Source: Pseudomonas paraversuta
GTDB taxonomy: Bacteria > Pseudomonadota > Gammaproteobacteria > Pseudomonadales > Pseudomonadaceae
Length of the DNA stretch: 64,000 nt
Assembly: GCF_904063065.1 (NCBI RefSeq)
Contig: NZ_CAJFCL010000003.1
Coordinates: 310,001-374,000, forward strand
Direction of reading: 5' to 3'
A program made the position numbers and the translations under genes. A model generated the notes under the pieces. It was not told where the DNA came from. It saw only the letters and a list, made by a program, of their open reading frames with translations, and searched no databases. Below are positions 18,754 through 27,717 of the stretch, in pieces (position 1 is the first letter of the stretch; each line of letters begins with the position of its first letter).

Positions 18754-19115
18754 GTGCCTGAAATTTGAGCTGGCCAGGATTGGCTCGCCAGCACAGCCCC
18801 GGCCCCGGGGGGTGGCCTGATACAGGCCTTATGGGGCAGCGCTATACGAGACGTATATGATTGTGGGATTCCTGAGCAGCAGGCTTGCAGCGTCGTCTGC
18901 AGCTGTCAGCGATCGGCAAAGCGAGGCTAAAGAGCCTGCGGCAGTGGTTATGGGTTCAAGGTGGCGGTCGCATGCCTGTTTTTCTGCTCTGCTGGCTGTT
19001 TGGCATCTATCTGATGCCTTTAAAGATAAGTCAATCCCTGGGCTGTTCAAACCCTTTCGATCATGCTAAAACCTTTGAAGCGCTGATCTAGCTGCTTGAA
19101 AAAGAAGGGAAAAAT
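18754..19115. other. rpsA-ihfB intergenic region
   Basis: About 360 bp. It contains a perfect hairpin GGCCTGataCAGGCC (18814-18828), GC-rich repeats at 18790-18812 and one candidate small reading frame, entered separately. The ihfB promoter should be here; no clear -35/-10 pair was found. AAGAAGGGA precedes the ihfB ATG. Confidence 0.45.
18972..19091 (+). CDS. Candidate 39-aa hydrophobic small protein
   Basis: From an ATG preceded by AAGGTGGCGG at a plausible ribosome-site distance, 39 codons run to a TAG. The peptide starts with an uninterrupted hydrophobic stretch (MPVFLLCWLFGIYLM), as in single-pass small membrane proteins, then becomes polar. The frame can also be read from further upstream. 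No family is recognised, and a chance reading frame in the ihfB leader is equally possible. Confidence 0.2.
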   Translation: MPVFLLCWLFGIYLMPLKISQSLGCSNPFDHAKTFEALI

Positions 19116-19412
19116 ATGACGAAGTCGGAGTTGATCGAACGAATTGTCACCCATCAAGGGCTGCTTTCATCCAAGGATGTAGAGTTGGCTATCAAGACTA
19201 TGCTTGAACAAATGTCACAGTGTCTGGCGACCGGGGATCGAATTGAGATCCGTGGCTTTGGCAGCTTCTCGCTGCACTATCGCGCGCCGCGTGTAGGCCG
19301 TAACCCAAAGACCGGCCAGTCTGTCAGCCTCGATGGCAAGTTTGTTCCTCATTTCAAGCCGGGCAAAGAGCTCCGGGATCGAGTTAATGAGGATGAGGAA
19401 GACGATATTTAA
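19116..19412 (+). CDS. ihfB: Integration host factor beta subunit
   Basis: A 98-residue HU/IHF-family DNA-bending protein that pairs with IhfA. The beta-arm carries the RNPKTG motif whose proline intercalates into DNA, and EIRGFGSF is also conserved. It ends with an acidic tail. It marks the left border of the O-antigen locus, as himD does in P. aeruginosa. A good AAGAAGGGA ribosome site is present; 24 bp separate it from the LapA-domain gene. Confidence 0.98.
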   Translation: MTKSELIERIVTHQGLLSSKDVELAIKTMLEQMSQCLATGDRIEIRGFGSFSLHYRAPRVGRNPKTGQSVSLDGKFVPHFKPGKELRDRVNEDEEDDI

Positions 19413-19436
19413 TCCTTAAGGACCTAGGAGTTACTG

Positions 19437-19688
19437 ATGCGTGACTTTAAACGTGCAGTGTTGGGGGTGTTCGCCCTGGCTGTTATTTTCGGGACTGTAA
19501 TATTTATCCTCGAAAACCAGCAGCCTACCTCATTGATGTTTTTGGGGTGGCGTTCGCCTGAGTTGCCAGCATCGCTATTTTTTATCGGTGCCTTACTGCT
19601 TGGCATGCTCTTCGGCCCGGTATTGGGGTTTGTGGTCTATAAGCGAAAATCTGCGAAACTAAAACGCAGCCTGCTGGCCCATTCGTAG
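19437..19688 (+). CDS. LapA-domain (DUF1049) inner membrane protein
   Basis: An 83-residue membrane protein with two hydrophobic segments (about residues 8-26 and 44-66) and a basic tail with YKRKSAKLKR. It matches the lipopolysaccharide assembly protein A (LapA/DUF1049) domain. In E. coli LapA works with LapB in control of LPS synthesis; no lapB is next to it here. CTAGGAG supplies the ribosome site. It is probably co-transcribed with ihfB. Confidence 0.88.
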   Translation: MRDFKRAVLGVFALAVIFGTVIFILENQQPTSLMFLGWRSPELPASLFFIGALLLGMLFGPVLGFVVYKRKSAKLKRSLLAHS

Positions 19689-19999
19689 GCCTTTTTACAT
19701 ATTGAGTGTGTCTTAGCGCAGACAATGCGGCCGGGAGAGGGCTGCAGCGCAGGTTGAGAGCTCAAATGTAAATGGCACACTACAAAATTCATGTCGCGCC
19801 CCATAGATTTATTACACTTTGTCAGGCTTGTATAGTTTCGAGATACTGGCAAAATGCTTCAGATTCTCGATGTACAGTTATTTTTATGCTTCTTCAGGTG
19901 TGCATGAAGCTAAGGCCTGATGTTAGAAAGTTATATAAGCGCGTATGAAAATCGCTGCATAACGAGCCCGCAGTTTCTTTTAGAAGGCAGGTCTTGGTT
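19689..19999. promoter_or_regulatory. AT-rich region upstream of wzz with a candidate sigma-70 promoter
   Basis: No gene was recognised. TTGTCA at 19819-19824 and GATACT at 19842-19847 are 17 bp apart and could form the promoter for the polysaccharide locus, leaving a leader of about 145 bases before wzz. No ops/JUMPstart element is present here, unlike upstream of rmlA. Confidence 0.4.
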
Positions 20000-21277
20000 G
20001 TGAGTAGTCTCTCCCGTATCCCGAATGCTCCTTCGTCCAATGAAGTGGATTTACTCCCTTTGTTTTTGATGGTCTGGCAGCAGAAAAAAATCATTCTTGC
20101 TACGGCTGCTCTCTTTGGTCTGGTTGCTTTGGGCTATGCCTATTTAAGTACGCCTGAATATCAGGTGAGTAGCGTTCTGCGCCCGGCAGCCATCAACGAG
20201 CTGGATGCACTCAATCGATCGGGTGTATACACCCTGCCTCCCAATGAGGCTCTGTTGAAAGTAGGGTCGTCGCTGGAGTCATACGATAATCGACTGGGTT
20301 TTTTCCGGAGCAATCAAGAGCTATTCACTCAATTCAAGCGTTCGGGGCGCACCCTTGAGCAAAGCTTCGAAGATTTCAATCGCAACTCGCTAAAGCTGAT
20401 TTTTCCTGATTCTAAAAAAGCGGATTCCCAGAACGCTGCGATTAGCATGGAGTTGACATATCCCGGGGGAGTGGACGGGGTAAAGATCCTCAATGGCTTT
20501 GTCGATTACGCCATTGATGCAGAGCGTAAGCAAATTGCCGCTGACCTCAAGGTTATCGTCAATAACCGTTTGACCGAGCTAAAAGGCAAGCTGGACGCAG
20601 CCCGCTCCAGCTATGAGATAGACAAGGAGGCGCGCATCGCCGCCTTGAACGAAGCCGACAGCATAAAGCGTGCGCAATTGCAGGATGAGCTCAAGGCGTT
20701 GCGTCAGCAACTCAAGGTTGTGCGCACTGATCGTATGGCGCAACTGAGTGAGGCTATTGGCATCGCGAGGGCCTTGAATATTCAAAAGCCTACCACGCCC
20801 TCGGCGTTGGGTGATTCGGCTGGCACTCGCGGATCCAGTAGTATGCGAACCGAAATCAGCAATCAGCAAATCCCCTTGTATTTTATGGGTACAGAAGCGC
20901 TTGAAGCAGAACGGACCGTTCTGCAGCAGCGCAAAACTGACGATTTCACCGAGGGGCGCGTAGCCCAGATTGCCCGAGAGCTGCAACTGTTGCAAAGCAA
21001 CCGTGAAGTTGAAGCTCTTAAGCAGCGTCAAAATGAAGACCTGTTCTTAAGTGGTGTAGAGCCGTTGCGCGCTGAAATTGTGCGTTTGGGGAATTTGAGT
21101 AACCTCGATAGCAGCAACATGAAGTTGGTCTCAATCGATCGCAAAGCCCTGGAGCCAATGCAGCCAGTCAAACCCAGGAAGGCTTTGCTCATACTGTTGG
21201 GTTTGTTGCTGGGTGGCATGCTTGGCGTGTTGATTGTTTTGGTCAGGTACTTTGTGGCTACGCGTCAGCAGGGGTGA
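20000..21277 (+). CDS. wzz: O-antigen chain-length determinant Wzz
   Basis: A 425-residue polysaccharide co-polymerase. One membrane helix lies near the N-terminus (about residues 28-48, after VDLLPLFLMVWQQKK) and one at the C-terminus (about 395-418). Between them is a large periplasmic, coiled-coil-rich part. A proline-rich motif (PMQPVKPRKA) stands just before the last helix, as is typical. It sets modal O-antigen length together with Wzy. GTG at 20000 was chosen; the TTG at 19994 lies closer to the AGAAGG site and is an equal alternative. It follows ihfB as in the P. aeruginosa locus. Confidence 0.94.
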   Translation: MSSLSRIPNAPSSNEVDLLPLFLMVWQQKKIILATAALFGLVALGYAYLSTPEYQVSSVLRPAAINELDALNRSGVYTLPPNEALLKVGSSLESYDNRLGFFRSNQELFTQFKRSGRTLEQSFEDFNRNSLKLIFPDSKKADSQNAAISMELTYPGGVDGVKILNGFVDYAIDAERKQIAADLKVIVNNRLTELKGKLDAARSSYEIDKEARIAALNEADSIKRAQLQDELKALRQQLKVVRTDRMAQLSEAIGIARALNIQKPTTPSALGDSAGTRGSSSMRTEISNQQIPLYFMGTEALEAERTVLQQRKTDDFTEGRVAQIARELQLLQSNREVEALKQRQNEDLFLSGVEPLRAEIVRLGNLSNLDSSNMKLVSIDRKALEPMQPVKPRKALLILLGLLLGGMLGVLIVLVRYFVATRQQG

Positions 21278-21665
21278 CCCTGAAGGGTTCGCTCCGTTAG
21301 CGGACACATAAGGCAATGGGAAAGTCCTGCAAAACGATCAGCACTAATGCAGTTTTTGGTAGATGATTATCAGGGCGGTTTTATGGGGTATTTACCGATA
21401 TTTGTGGCCATGAGAAAGCAAGCCGCTGGCTACTTAAAGTGGCTTCAGAAGTGTTGCGTTTGGTCTCTTAAAGCGCGATTAGTTTTGTTCAGGTGCTTAC
21501 ATCAATGTCAGCCTGTGCGATGATTAAATTTTACGTTGCAAATGTATTTATGCCCTTTTGGCGGGGCTTGCCCTAGGCAAGGCCACACTGGTGCTTTCGG
21601 TAGTGAAATCAGCCCTGTAAAAATCATCACGGAACGCATCCGTTATTGTTTGTCGAGGAATCGAA
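21278..21665. other. 388-bp region between wzz and the VioA-like gene
   Basis: No gene was seen. The stretch 21500-21560 is AT-rich and may hold a promoter, but no -35/-10 pair is convincing. An imperfect hairpin (GGCTTGCCctaGGCAAGGCC) lies at about 21564-21583. GAGGAATCGAA before 21666 is a usable ribosome site. Confidence 0.4.
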
Positions 21666-22775
21666 ATGAGTCAAAAGCCGGTATTCGTCACACAGCCTTA
21701 TCTTCCTCCTCTGGAAGAGTTCCTTCCCTATCTTGAAGAAATCTGGTCTAACAAGATTCTGACAAACTGCGGGCCGATGCATCAAGAGTTGGAGCGGCAG
21801 CTGTGCGAGTACCTGGGTGTTGAGCACATTGCGTTGTTTAATAATGGCACCATTGCTCTTTTGACGGCCCTGCAATCTTTGCGTGTGGCTGGAGAGGTAA
21901 TTACAACGCCTTATTCCTTTGTGGCAACGGCACACTCGCTGTTGTGGAATGGCATCAAGCCTGTATTTGTTGATATTGATCCAACCACATTGAATATGGA
22001 TCCTGCCAAGATTGAGGCTGCAATCACTCCGCAAACCACCGCGATCATGCCTGTGCACTGCTATGGTCATCCCTGCAATGTAGACGCCATTCAGAAAATC
22101 GCAGATGCCTATAACATCAAAGTTATTTATGATGCCGCGCATGCATTTGGTGTTAAGGATGCGGGGGGGAGCATCCTGCGTCACGGAGACTTAAGTGTGC
22201 TGAGCTTTCATGCCACAAAGGTGTTCAACACTTTTGAGGGAGGCGCCATTGTTTGCCCTGATGCAAAAACAAAACAACGTATCGATCATTTGAAAAACTT
22301 TGGTTTTGTTGATGAGGTGACCGTTGTTGCTCCAGGAATCAACGGCAAAATGAGTGAGGTGAACGCCGCATTTGGCTTGCTTCAGTTGAAGTACATAGAC
22401 ACTGTTATTGCTGAGCGTGGCGACATCGATAAATGTTACCGGCGTGAGCTTGAGGGCGTTCGTGGCATTACAGTAATTGAAGAGTCAGGCCAAAAATCTG
22501 CAAACTTCTCATACTTCCCAATTCTTGTAGGGCCGGAATACCCCCTGACTCGCGATGAGCTGTATCAGAAGCTTAAAGATAACAACTTTTTTTCCCGCCG
22601 TTATTTCTACCCGCTGATAAGTGAGTTTCCGATGTATCGCGGGATGCTCTCAGCCAGCCCTAAAAATCTCCCTGTGGCAACTGCGATGGCTCTGAAAGTA
22701 TTGTGCCTGCCCATTTATGCTGGCATCACGGAAGAACAACAGATGGAGATTATTTCGGTAATCAAGGACATCTAG
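21666..22775 (+). CDS. VioA-like sugar aminotransferase (DegT/DnrJ/EryC1/StrS family)
   Basis: A 369-residue PLP enzyme of the sugar aminotransferase family, with the PLP lysine Lys185 in FHATKVFNTFEGG. The N-terminus (VFVTQPYLPPLEEFLPYLEEIW) is close to VioA/FdtB-type enzymes, which aminate a dTDP-4-keto- or 3-keto-6-deoxyhexose, for example to dTDP-4-amino-4,6-dideoxyglucose. RmlA for the dTDP branch lies in the same locus, but rmlB is not in the window. It is followed by an insertion-sequence relic, so its original neighbours may be lost. Family sure; product inferred. Confidence 0.85.
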   Translation: MSQKPVFVTQPYLPPLEEFLPYLEEIWSNKILTNCGPMHQELERQLCEYLGVEHIALFNNGTIALLTALQSLRVAGEVITTPYSFVATAHSLLWNGIKPVFVDIDPTTLNMDPAKIEAAITPQTTAIMPVHCYGHPCNVDAIQKIADAYNIKVIYDAAHAFGVKDAGGSILRHGDLSVLSFHATKVFNTFEGGAIVCPDAKTKQRIDHLKNFGFVDEVTVVAPGINGKMSEVNAAFGLLQLKYIDTVIAERGDIDKCYRRELEGVRGITVIEESGQKSANFSYFPILVGPEYPLTRDELYQKLKDNNFFSRRYFYPLISEFPMYRGMLSASPKNLPVATAMALKVLCLPIYAGITEEQQMEIISVIKDI

Positions 22776-22867
22776 AATCTTAAGTGCTCACCAATAAATT
22801 AGGTTATTGTGTTATCTCGCGTCGATGCTCTGATGATTTGGTCTCACGTGAAGCACGGGCCCTTACA

Positions 22868-23838
22868 GTTGTCTGAGGAGGATATCCTCAAGCTGAGAGG
22901 GATCGTTCACAAAGGGAAAAAATTGGCGCGGTTGGGGTCTGGCTGAAACCCTGTGACGACATGCCCGCGTGGGCTCGGTAAAAGTGGTGGCCGAAGGCCG
23001 GGGGGTAACCTGAACCGGCTATGAACGTTGTCAATAATGGTTCGGCAAAGGTTTTTTGGGGCTGTTTGATGTGCACCGCTAAGGTGCTCCTGGCAAGCTG
23101 GCGGACTATATGACGACCATTGATGAGTGGGCGAAAACAAGCCCTTTGAGCGCCAGTGAGGTGCATCACCGCCTAGTTGAAGAAATCGACATTGCGGTGC
23201 GCTTGAATCCCGAGAAAGCGCTCTTAAACATCTCGAGATCGCCCGCAAACGTAGCCGTTACAGCCATTGAAAACCGTGACCCACAGGCTTTCGCCAGGAG
23301 CGGTGAAGAGCTTGAGCAACTGATTTGGAAGGCCCAAGAAGGAGAAATTGAATTGGTTTACATGGATGAAACGGACTTCTCTTTGTCATCGTCGGTGCGC
23401 AGCGTCTGGATTTGGCGCGGCAAGCCCCGCAACCCTCTGCTAAAGAAAGCAGGCCGTCTCAACGTCATGGCGGCAATACTGAGTTCTGGTGGGTTTTACT
23501 TGTTGTGGGCTTGGGGAGCGATGGCATCGCTAGCTTTTGCTGGCTTGTTGAGTCAGTTGAAAATGCGCACATCCATGTCTCCAGTCGTGGTGCTGGACAA
23601 CGCCTTAACGCATGCGGCGAGAGCGGTGTCGGAGCGGTTCCAGCTTCTTGAGTTCAAAAGGCTGTCCCATGACTTCTTGCCTCATTATTTCCCAGAGCTA
23701 AATCGGGTCAAGATACGCTGGGGCAAGATAACGTATGCATGGCTGACTATTCGAAAACATACACGGACAGAGCCACAAAGCTCGCTTGATTGTATCCAGT
23801 TCGGATTTAGCAAAGATTACAAGCTGACTTTTTGATGA
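22868..23838 (+). pseudogene. IS630-family transposase relic
   Basis: An N-terminal piece (LSEEDILKLRGIVHKGKKLAR, from about 22868) matches the helix-turn-helix start of IS630-type transposases but runs into a stop near 22944. After frameshifts and stops, the frame resumes at about 23060 and runs through 23835. The long part has the first catalytic Asp (VYMDETDF) and the second (VVLDNALTH). The third motif reads FPELNRVKIRWGK where a functional enzyme has a catalytic Glu at the position of this Lys. The element is thus dead. Terminal inverted repeats were not found by eye. It lies between the VioA-like gene and wzx. Confidence 0.82.
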
Positions 23839-23883
23839 CCGCTTAAGCGCTCAGCTCAGGTTTGCAACGAATAATATTATCTT

Positions 23884-25404
23884 ATGCGGAAGGTTGCTGG
23901 GTTGAGCTTAAAATTAAACATTCTCGCGGGTTACGCTAGCCAGATTTACGTGACCTTGGTCGGCATCGCGATTCTGCCTCTCTATATAAAATATATGGGG
24001 GCGGAAGCGTATGGGCTGGTCGGCTTTTTCACGATGTTACAGGCTTGGTTTACTCTGCTGGATATGGGCTTGACGCCCACCATCAGCCGCGAAACTGCCC
24101 GGTTCAAGGCTGGTGCTATCAGTTCTTTGGCATACCGCCAGCTATTTCGTGCGCTGAGCAGTATCTTTTTTGGTATCGCTCTTGTCGGTGGTGGGGTGCT
24201 GATGTTGTTGTCAGCACATATAGCGGATAGCTGGTTGAAGGTTCAGACCCTGTCTCAATTTGAGGTGCAGACAGCTCTGCAAATCATGGCTGTAAGTGTC
24301 GCTATGCGCTGGCTCGGCGGGCTGTACAGAGGCGTGATTACTGGGGCAGAACATATTGTCTGGCTAAGTGCCTACAGTGTGGTTTTAGCCACACTGCGTT
24401 TCGTAATTGTGTTGCCCGTCATGTGGTATTTTGGTTACACACCTCTGGTGTTTTTCACTTATCAGCTAGCGGTCGCGCTGCTTGATACGTTAGGCATGTG
24501 GCTTAAGACGCTGACGCTGCTACCTCCGTTGGATAAAAGCGTGGAGGCGATCGGGTGGTCACTTGGGCCTGTAAAGCCGGTATTGAAATTTTCCATTGCC
24601 ATTGCCTTTACATCATCTGTTTGGATACTTGTAACCCAGACAGATAAATTAATCTTATCAAGTATTCTACCCTTGTCCGATTACGGGCATTTCACAATGG
24701 CAGTATTGGTCGCTAGCGGCATTATGGTTGTGAGTGGTCCGATAAGTGGTGCGATCATGCCCCGTATGGCCAGGCTTTACACCGAAGGGAAACTCGATGA
24801 GCTGGTGCTGGTTTACCGCAATGCTACTCAGTTAGTGAGTATTCTTGCGGGTACGGCTGCGATAACCTTGGTCTTCTGTGCGGAGCCTTTATTGGCCGCA
24901 TGGACCGGTGACGCCGTTCTCGCAAAACAGATAGCACCGATCCTGAAGCTCTATGCCGTCGGTAACGGTTTAATGGCGGTAGGTGCATTTCCCTATTACC
25001 TTCAATACGCCATCGGCAACCTCAAATACCATTTAATTGGAGCTGCCGGGATGGTGGTGGTATTGATCCCTAGTGTTATCGTTGCCGCGAATATGTATGG
25101 TGGTTTAGGAGCTGGTTTTGTATGGCTTTTGATGAACCTGTTATTTTTGCTCGGTTGGGTTGCTTATGTTCATTATAAAATGATGCCGGGAATGCACGTT
25201 GGTTGGTTGTGGGGCGACATTGTGAAAGTGGTTGCGCCAGGTGTGGCAGTGGCTTTGTTGGTGAGTCAAGTTGGATTTGACACTAGCGGATTGCTCAACG
25301 GACTTCTCTATAGCCTGTTTTTAGGCGGCGCTGTCTTGTGCGCAATTATGGTGTTTTCCTATTACGTTTTTCCTCTGACCTTGCTCAAGAAAGTAAGGGG
25401 CTGA
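23884..25404 (+). CDS. wzx: O-antigen flippase (Wzx, MATE/MOP polysaccharide transporter)
   Basis: A 506-residue, strongly hydrophobic protein with about 12 predicted membrane helices and the family N-terminus (an early helix, then PLYIKYMGAEAYGLVGFF). It should flip undecaprenyl-linked O-units across the inner membrane. AT content is higher than in flanking chromosomal genes and no good ribosome site precedes the ATG, as is common for wzx genes. wzy follows after 3 bp. Function is assigned by topology and context; individual substrate cannot be read. Confidence 0.87.
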   Translation: MRKVAGLSLKLNILAGYASQIYVTLVGIAILPLYIKYMGAEAYGLVGFFTMLQAWFTLLDMGLTPTISRETARFKAGAISSLAYRQLFRALSSIFFGIALVGGGVLMLLSAHIADSWLKVQTLSQFEVQTALQIMAVSVAMRWLGGLYRGVITGAEHIVWLSAYSVVLATLRFVIVLPVMWYFGYTPLVFFTYQLAVALLDTLGMWLKTLTLLPPLDKSVEAIGWSLGPVKPVLKFSIAIAFTSSVWILVTQTDKLILSSILPLSDYGHFTMAVLVASGIMVVSGPISGAIMPRMARLYTEGKLDELVLVYRNATQLVSILAGTAAITLVFCAEPLLAAWTGDAVLAKQIAPILKLYAVGNGLMAVGAFPYYLQYAIGNLKYHLIGAAGMVVVLIPSVIVAANMYGGLGAGFVWLLMNLLFLLGWVAYVHYKMMPGMHVGWLWGDIVKVVAPGVAVALLVSQVGFDTSGLLNGLLYSLFLGGAVLCAIMVFSYYVFPLTLLKKVRG

Positions 25405-25407
25405 CCA

Positions 25408-26682
25408 ATGGTTTTTCTACCTTTTTTTATAGTGCTGATAATGTTTCTGGTCTACCAAGTAAAAAATAGATTTTACTTTGGTGTGGTGAGTTACTTACTA
25501 AGCATCTATCTGGCATCTTTTTTTTGCTCTATTGTTCTCAGTGAGGCCTTCGATTATTCCAAGAGCTTTAATCTTGATACGGAGGCGGTGCTCTATTTTT
25601 CTGCACTTGTTTTTGTTCTTTTGTCGGGGTTTACAATCTTCAAGGATGCTGAGGTTGAATGTATTTCGCTTGATAATTTCAGGGCGCTGAAGATTATCGA
25701 GTGGTTAATGATTCCATTGTCGCTTTTCGCTCTGTTATTTTTTGCGATGAGCGCCGCTATCGCGTTGGCTGGAGACGTTGAGTCAAACCGTAATATGATC
25801 GCCGCTGGCGGCGTTTCATATGTTGAGCAATACGGAGTGATCAATACAATTTGTTCATTGATCGCGAACCTGTTCCTGCTGAATATGTTATTTGCGTTTT
25901 TGAATCTTTCTGAAGGCTATCCTGGGAGCAGGCTGAAAGCGTTTGTGCACTTGTTCTGCAGTACCGTATATATATTTTATATATTGTCTTATGTCGGGCG
26001 TGACGGTTTTGTGTACTGGGCCATGTCGCTGGGTTTTTTTCTGTTGTTTTTTCGAGGGTTTATGCCCAAGAGAAACATACTGCTGCTAGTAGTGTGTGCG
26101 GCAAGCCTGGCTGTTCCGGCACTGTTGGTATTTATTAAAATTACGATGTCACGCTTTGGTGGAGAGGGTTCCTCCGAAGTGCTGGGAGCGCTGCTCGACT
26201 ATGCGGGGCAGCAGGTCTTTCACTTCAGTGAGCACTACCTGGTCGATGCACCACCGTTAGGTGGCAAGATGGATTTTGCACCGGTCAGCGTACTGAAAGC
26301 AGCGTTATTTGGTGAGGTTTATGAGCCCTTTGATCGTGAGGCATGGTTTGCCATTTATTTGGACAAGGGCGTCACTCCCTGGGTGTTCACGACAGTAATC
26401 GGCTCTTTCCTGCACGATTTTGGCCGCATTGGTTGTGTTGTAGCGATTGTGCTTATATTTTTGCTGGTTCGGACATTGCTTTACCGTGCCAAGGTCAGTG
26501 GCATTTTCAAATTGTCTGAACTCATTATGTTTATTTTGATGTTTCAGATTGTTTCGTGGGGTGTGTTTTACTATCGGCAATATTCAGCATTCTTTTATAT
26601 TGTTGCGATGCTGCTTTTATTCTTGTTTTTCAAACTTTCGGGTGGGACGAGGACCTTGTTGATATTTAAGGTGGCGAAATGA
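25408..26682 (+). CDS. wzy: O-antigen polymerase (Wzy-type membrane protein)
   Basis: A 424-residue integral membrane protein with 10 or more hydrophobic segments and a large periplasmic loop around residues 255-340 (from FHFSEHYLVDAPP to the region before VFTTVIGSF). Wzy proteins diverge strongly, so the call rests on topology, size, low GC and position after wzx. It would polymerise O-units in the periplasm under Wzz control. Its stop overlaps the next start (ATGA). Confidence 0.75.
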   Translation: MVFLPFFIVLIMFLVYQVKNRFYFGVVSYLLSIYLASFFCSIVLSEAFDYSKSFNLDTEAVLYFSALVFVLLSGFTIFKDAEVECISLDNFRALKIIEWLMIPLSLFALLFFAMSAAIALAGDVESNRNMIAAGGVSYVEQYGVINTICSLIANLFLLNMLFAFLNLSEGYPGSRLKAFVHLFCSTVYIFYILSYVGRDGFVYWAMSLGFFLLFFRGFMPKRNILLLVVCAASLAVPALLVFIKITMSRFGGEGSSEVLGALLDYAGQQVFHFSEHYLVDAPPLGGKMDFAPVSVLKAALFGEVYEPFDREAWFAIYLDKGVTPWVFTTVIGSFLHDFGRIGCVVAIVLIFLLVRTLLYRAKVSGIFKLSELIMFILMFQIVSWGVFYYRQYSAFFYIVAMLLLFLFFKLSGGTRTLLIFKVAK

Positions 26683-27647
26683 GTATGGCATCCAAGCCTG
26701 TCGTTAGCGTTGTATGTGTTGTTTATAATCAAGAACAATACATTTCGCAGGCGATTGAGTCGTTTTTATGTCAGGAGACCAATTTTTGTTATGAGATTGT
26801 TATTCATGACGATGCCTCGACTGACCGTACACCTGATGTGATCAACCGGTACTGCGAACAATACCCGGGCAGAATAAAGTATGTAAGGCAGCCCAAAAAC
26901 GTCTATTCCCAAGGGGCGCGAATTTTTGATACCGCCATCGCCTTTTCCTCGGGGGAGTTTGTTGCTCTTTGTGAGGGTGATGACTTTTGGACGGACCCGA
27001 AAAAGTTGCAGCTTCAATATGATTACCTGGTGGCCAACCCTGACATGGGCGCAGTGTTCGGTGATGCAAATGTTTATTACCAGGCATCGGGAGTGACCCT
27101 GTTTGCCCACGACCGCTCCCGTGGGGTAGTGCCGCCGGCAGGATGGGTCAAGGAGTCGCTGCTGAGAGCAAATCCCTACAAAACATGTACAGTCATGTTG
27201 CGACGCGAAGCCGTGCAGGGCTATGCGGTTCACGCTAGCAGGCTACAGGCTAAAATGGATGACTATGTGGCGTGGCTCCATATTGCCGGACATTACAGGA
27301 TAGGCTATTTGCCAGAAGTATTGGGCACCTACCGGGTACTCGAACAGAGTGCTTCGCATTTTTCAGAAGGAAAGGGCAAGCTCCGATTCGAGAGAAGCGC
27401 TTATAAAGTATCGACTTATTTTTGTGATCGATACGGAAGTGCTCTGCCCAGAAACGTGTTGAGGTCCGGCTACTCCTTTAATATGTTCATGTATTTTTGC
27501 AGGGCTAGAAAGTTCAAGGCGGCTCTGGGCTATGTCTATTGTTCAGCGGAGTTCTTCCGGTTACTTTGGGCTGGGGTATACCGTGCCGTATGGAGAAAAG
27601 CCAAACGGCTACGCGGTGGCGTAGACCGTAGCAGAGTGACGCAGTGA
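26679..27647 (+). CDS. Family 2 glycosyltransferase
   Basis: A 322-residue GT-A fold transferase. The N-terminal nucleotide-binding region starts SVVCVVYNQEQYISQAIES, with HDDASTD near residue 45, and EGDDFWTDPKK near 95 supplies the DxD-type metal site. The C-terminal part (about 220-322) is basic. It should add one sugar to the lipid-linked O-unit at the cytoplasmic face. Donor and linkage cannot be told. It overlaps wzy by four bases. Confidence 0.88.
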   Translation: MSMASKPVVSVVCVVYNQEQYISQAIESFLCQETNFCYEIVIHDDASTDRTPDVINRYCEQYPGRIKYVRQPKNVYSQGARIFDTAIAFSSGEFVALCEGDDFWTDPKKLQLQYDYLVANPDMGAVFGDANVYYQASGVTLFAHDRSRGVVPPAGWVKESLLRANPYKTCTVMLRREAVQGYAVHASRLQAKMDDYVAWLHIAGHYRIGYLPEVLGTYRVLEQSASHFSEGKGKLRFERSAYKVSTYFCDRYGSALPRNVLRSGYSFNMFMYFCRARKFKAALGYVYCSAEFFRLLWAGVYRAVWRKAKRLRGGVDRSRVTQ

Positions 27648-27717
27648 TGCACGCGGTGTCGAAGGTGGCGTTCGGTAACGGCATATATTTAGATTGCCAA
27701 ACTTCGTGGGGTGGCAT

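Noticed and set aside
17049..18794. Minus-strand open frame of 581 codons opposite rpsA
   Set aside because: Shadow of the strongly biased rpsA codons; no motifs.
21564..21583. Hairpin GGCTTGCC/GGCAAGGCC as a terminator
   Set aside because: No T-run follows and the stem has a mismatch; left as an unassigned repeat.
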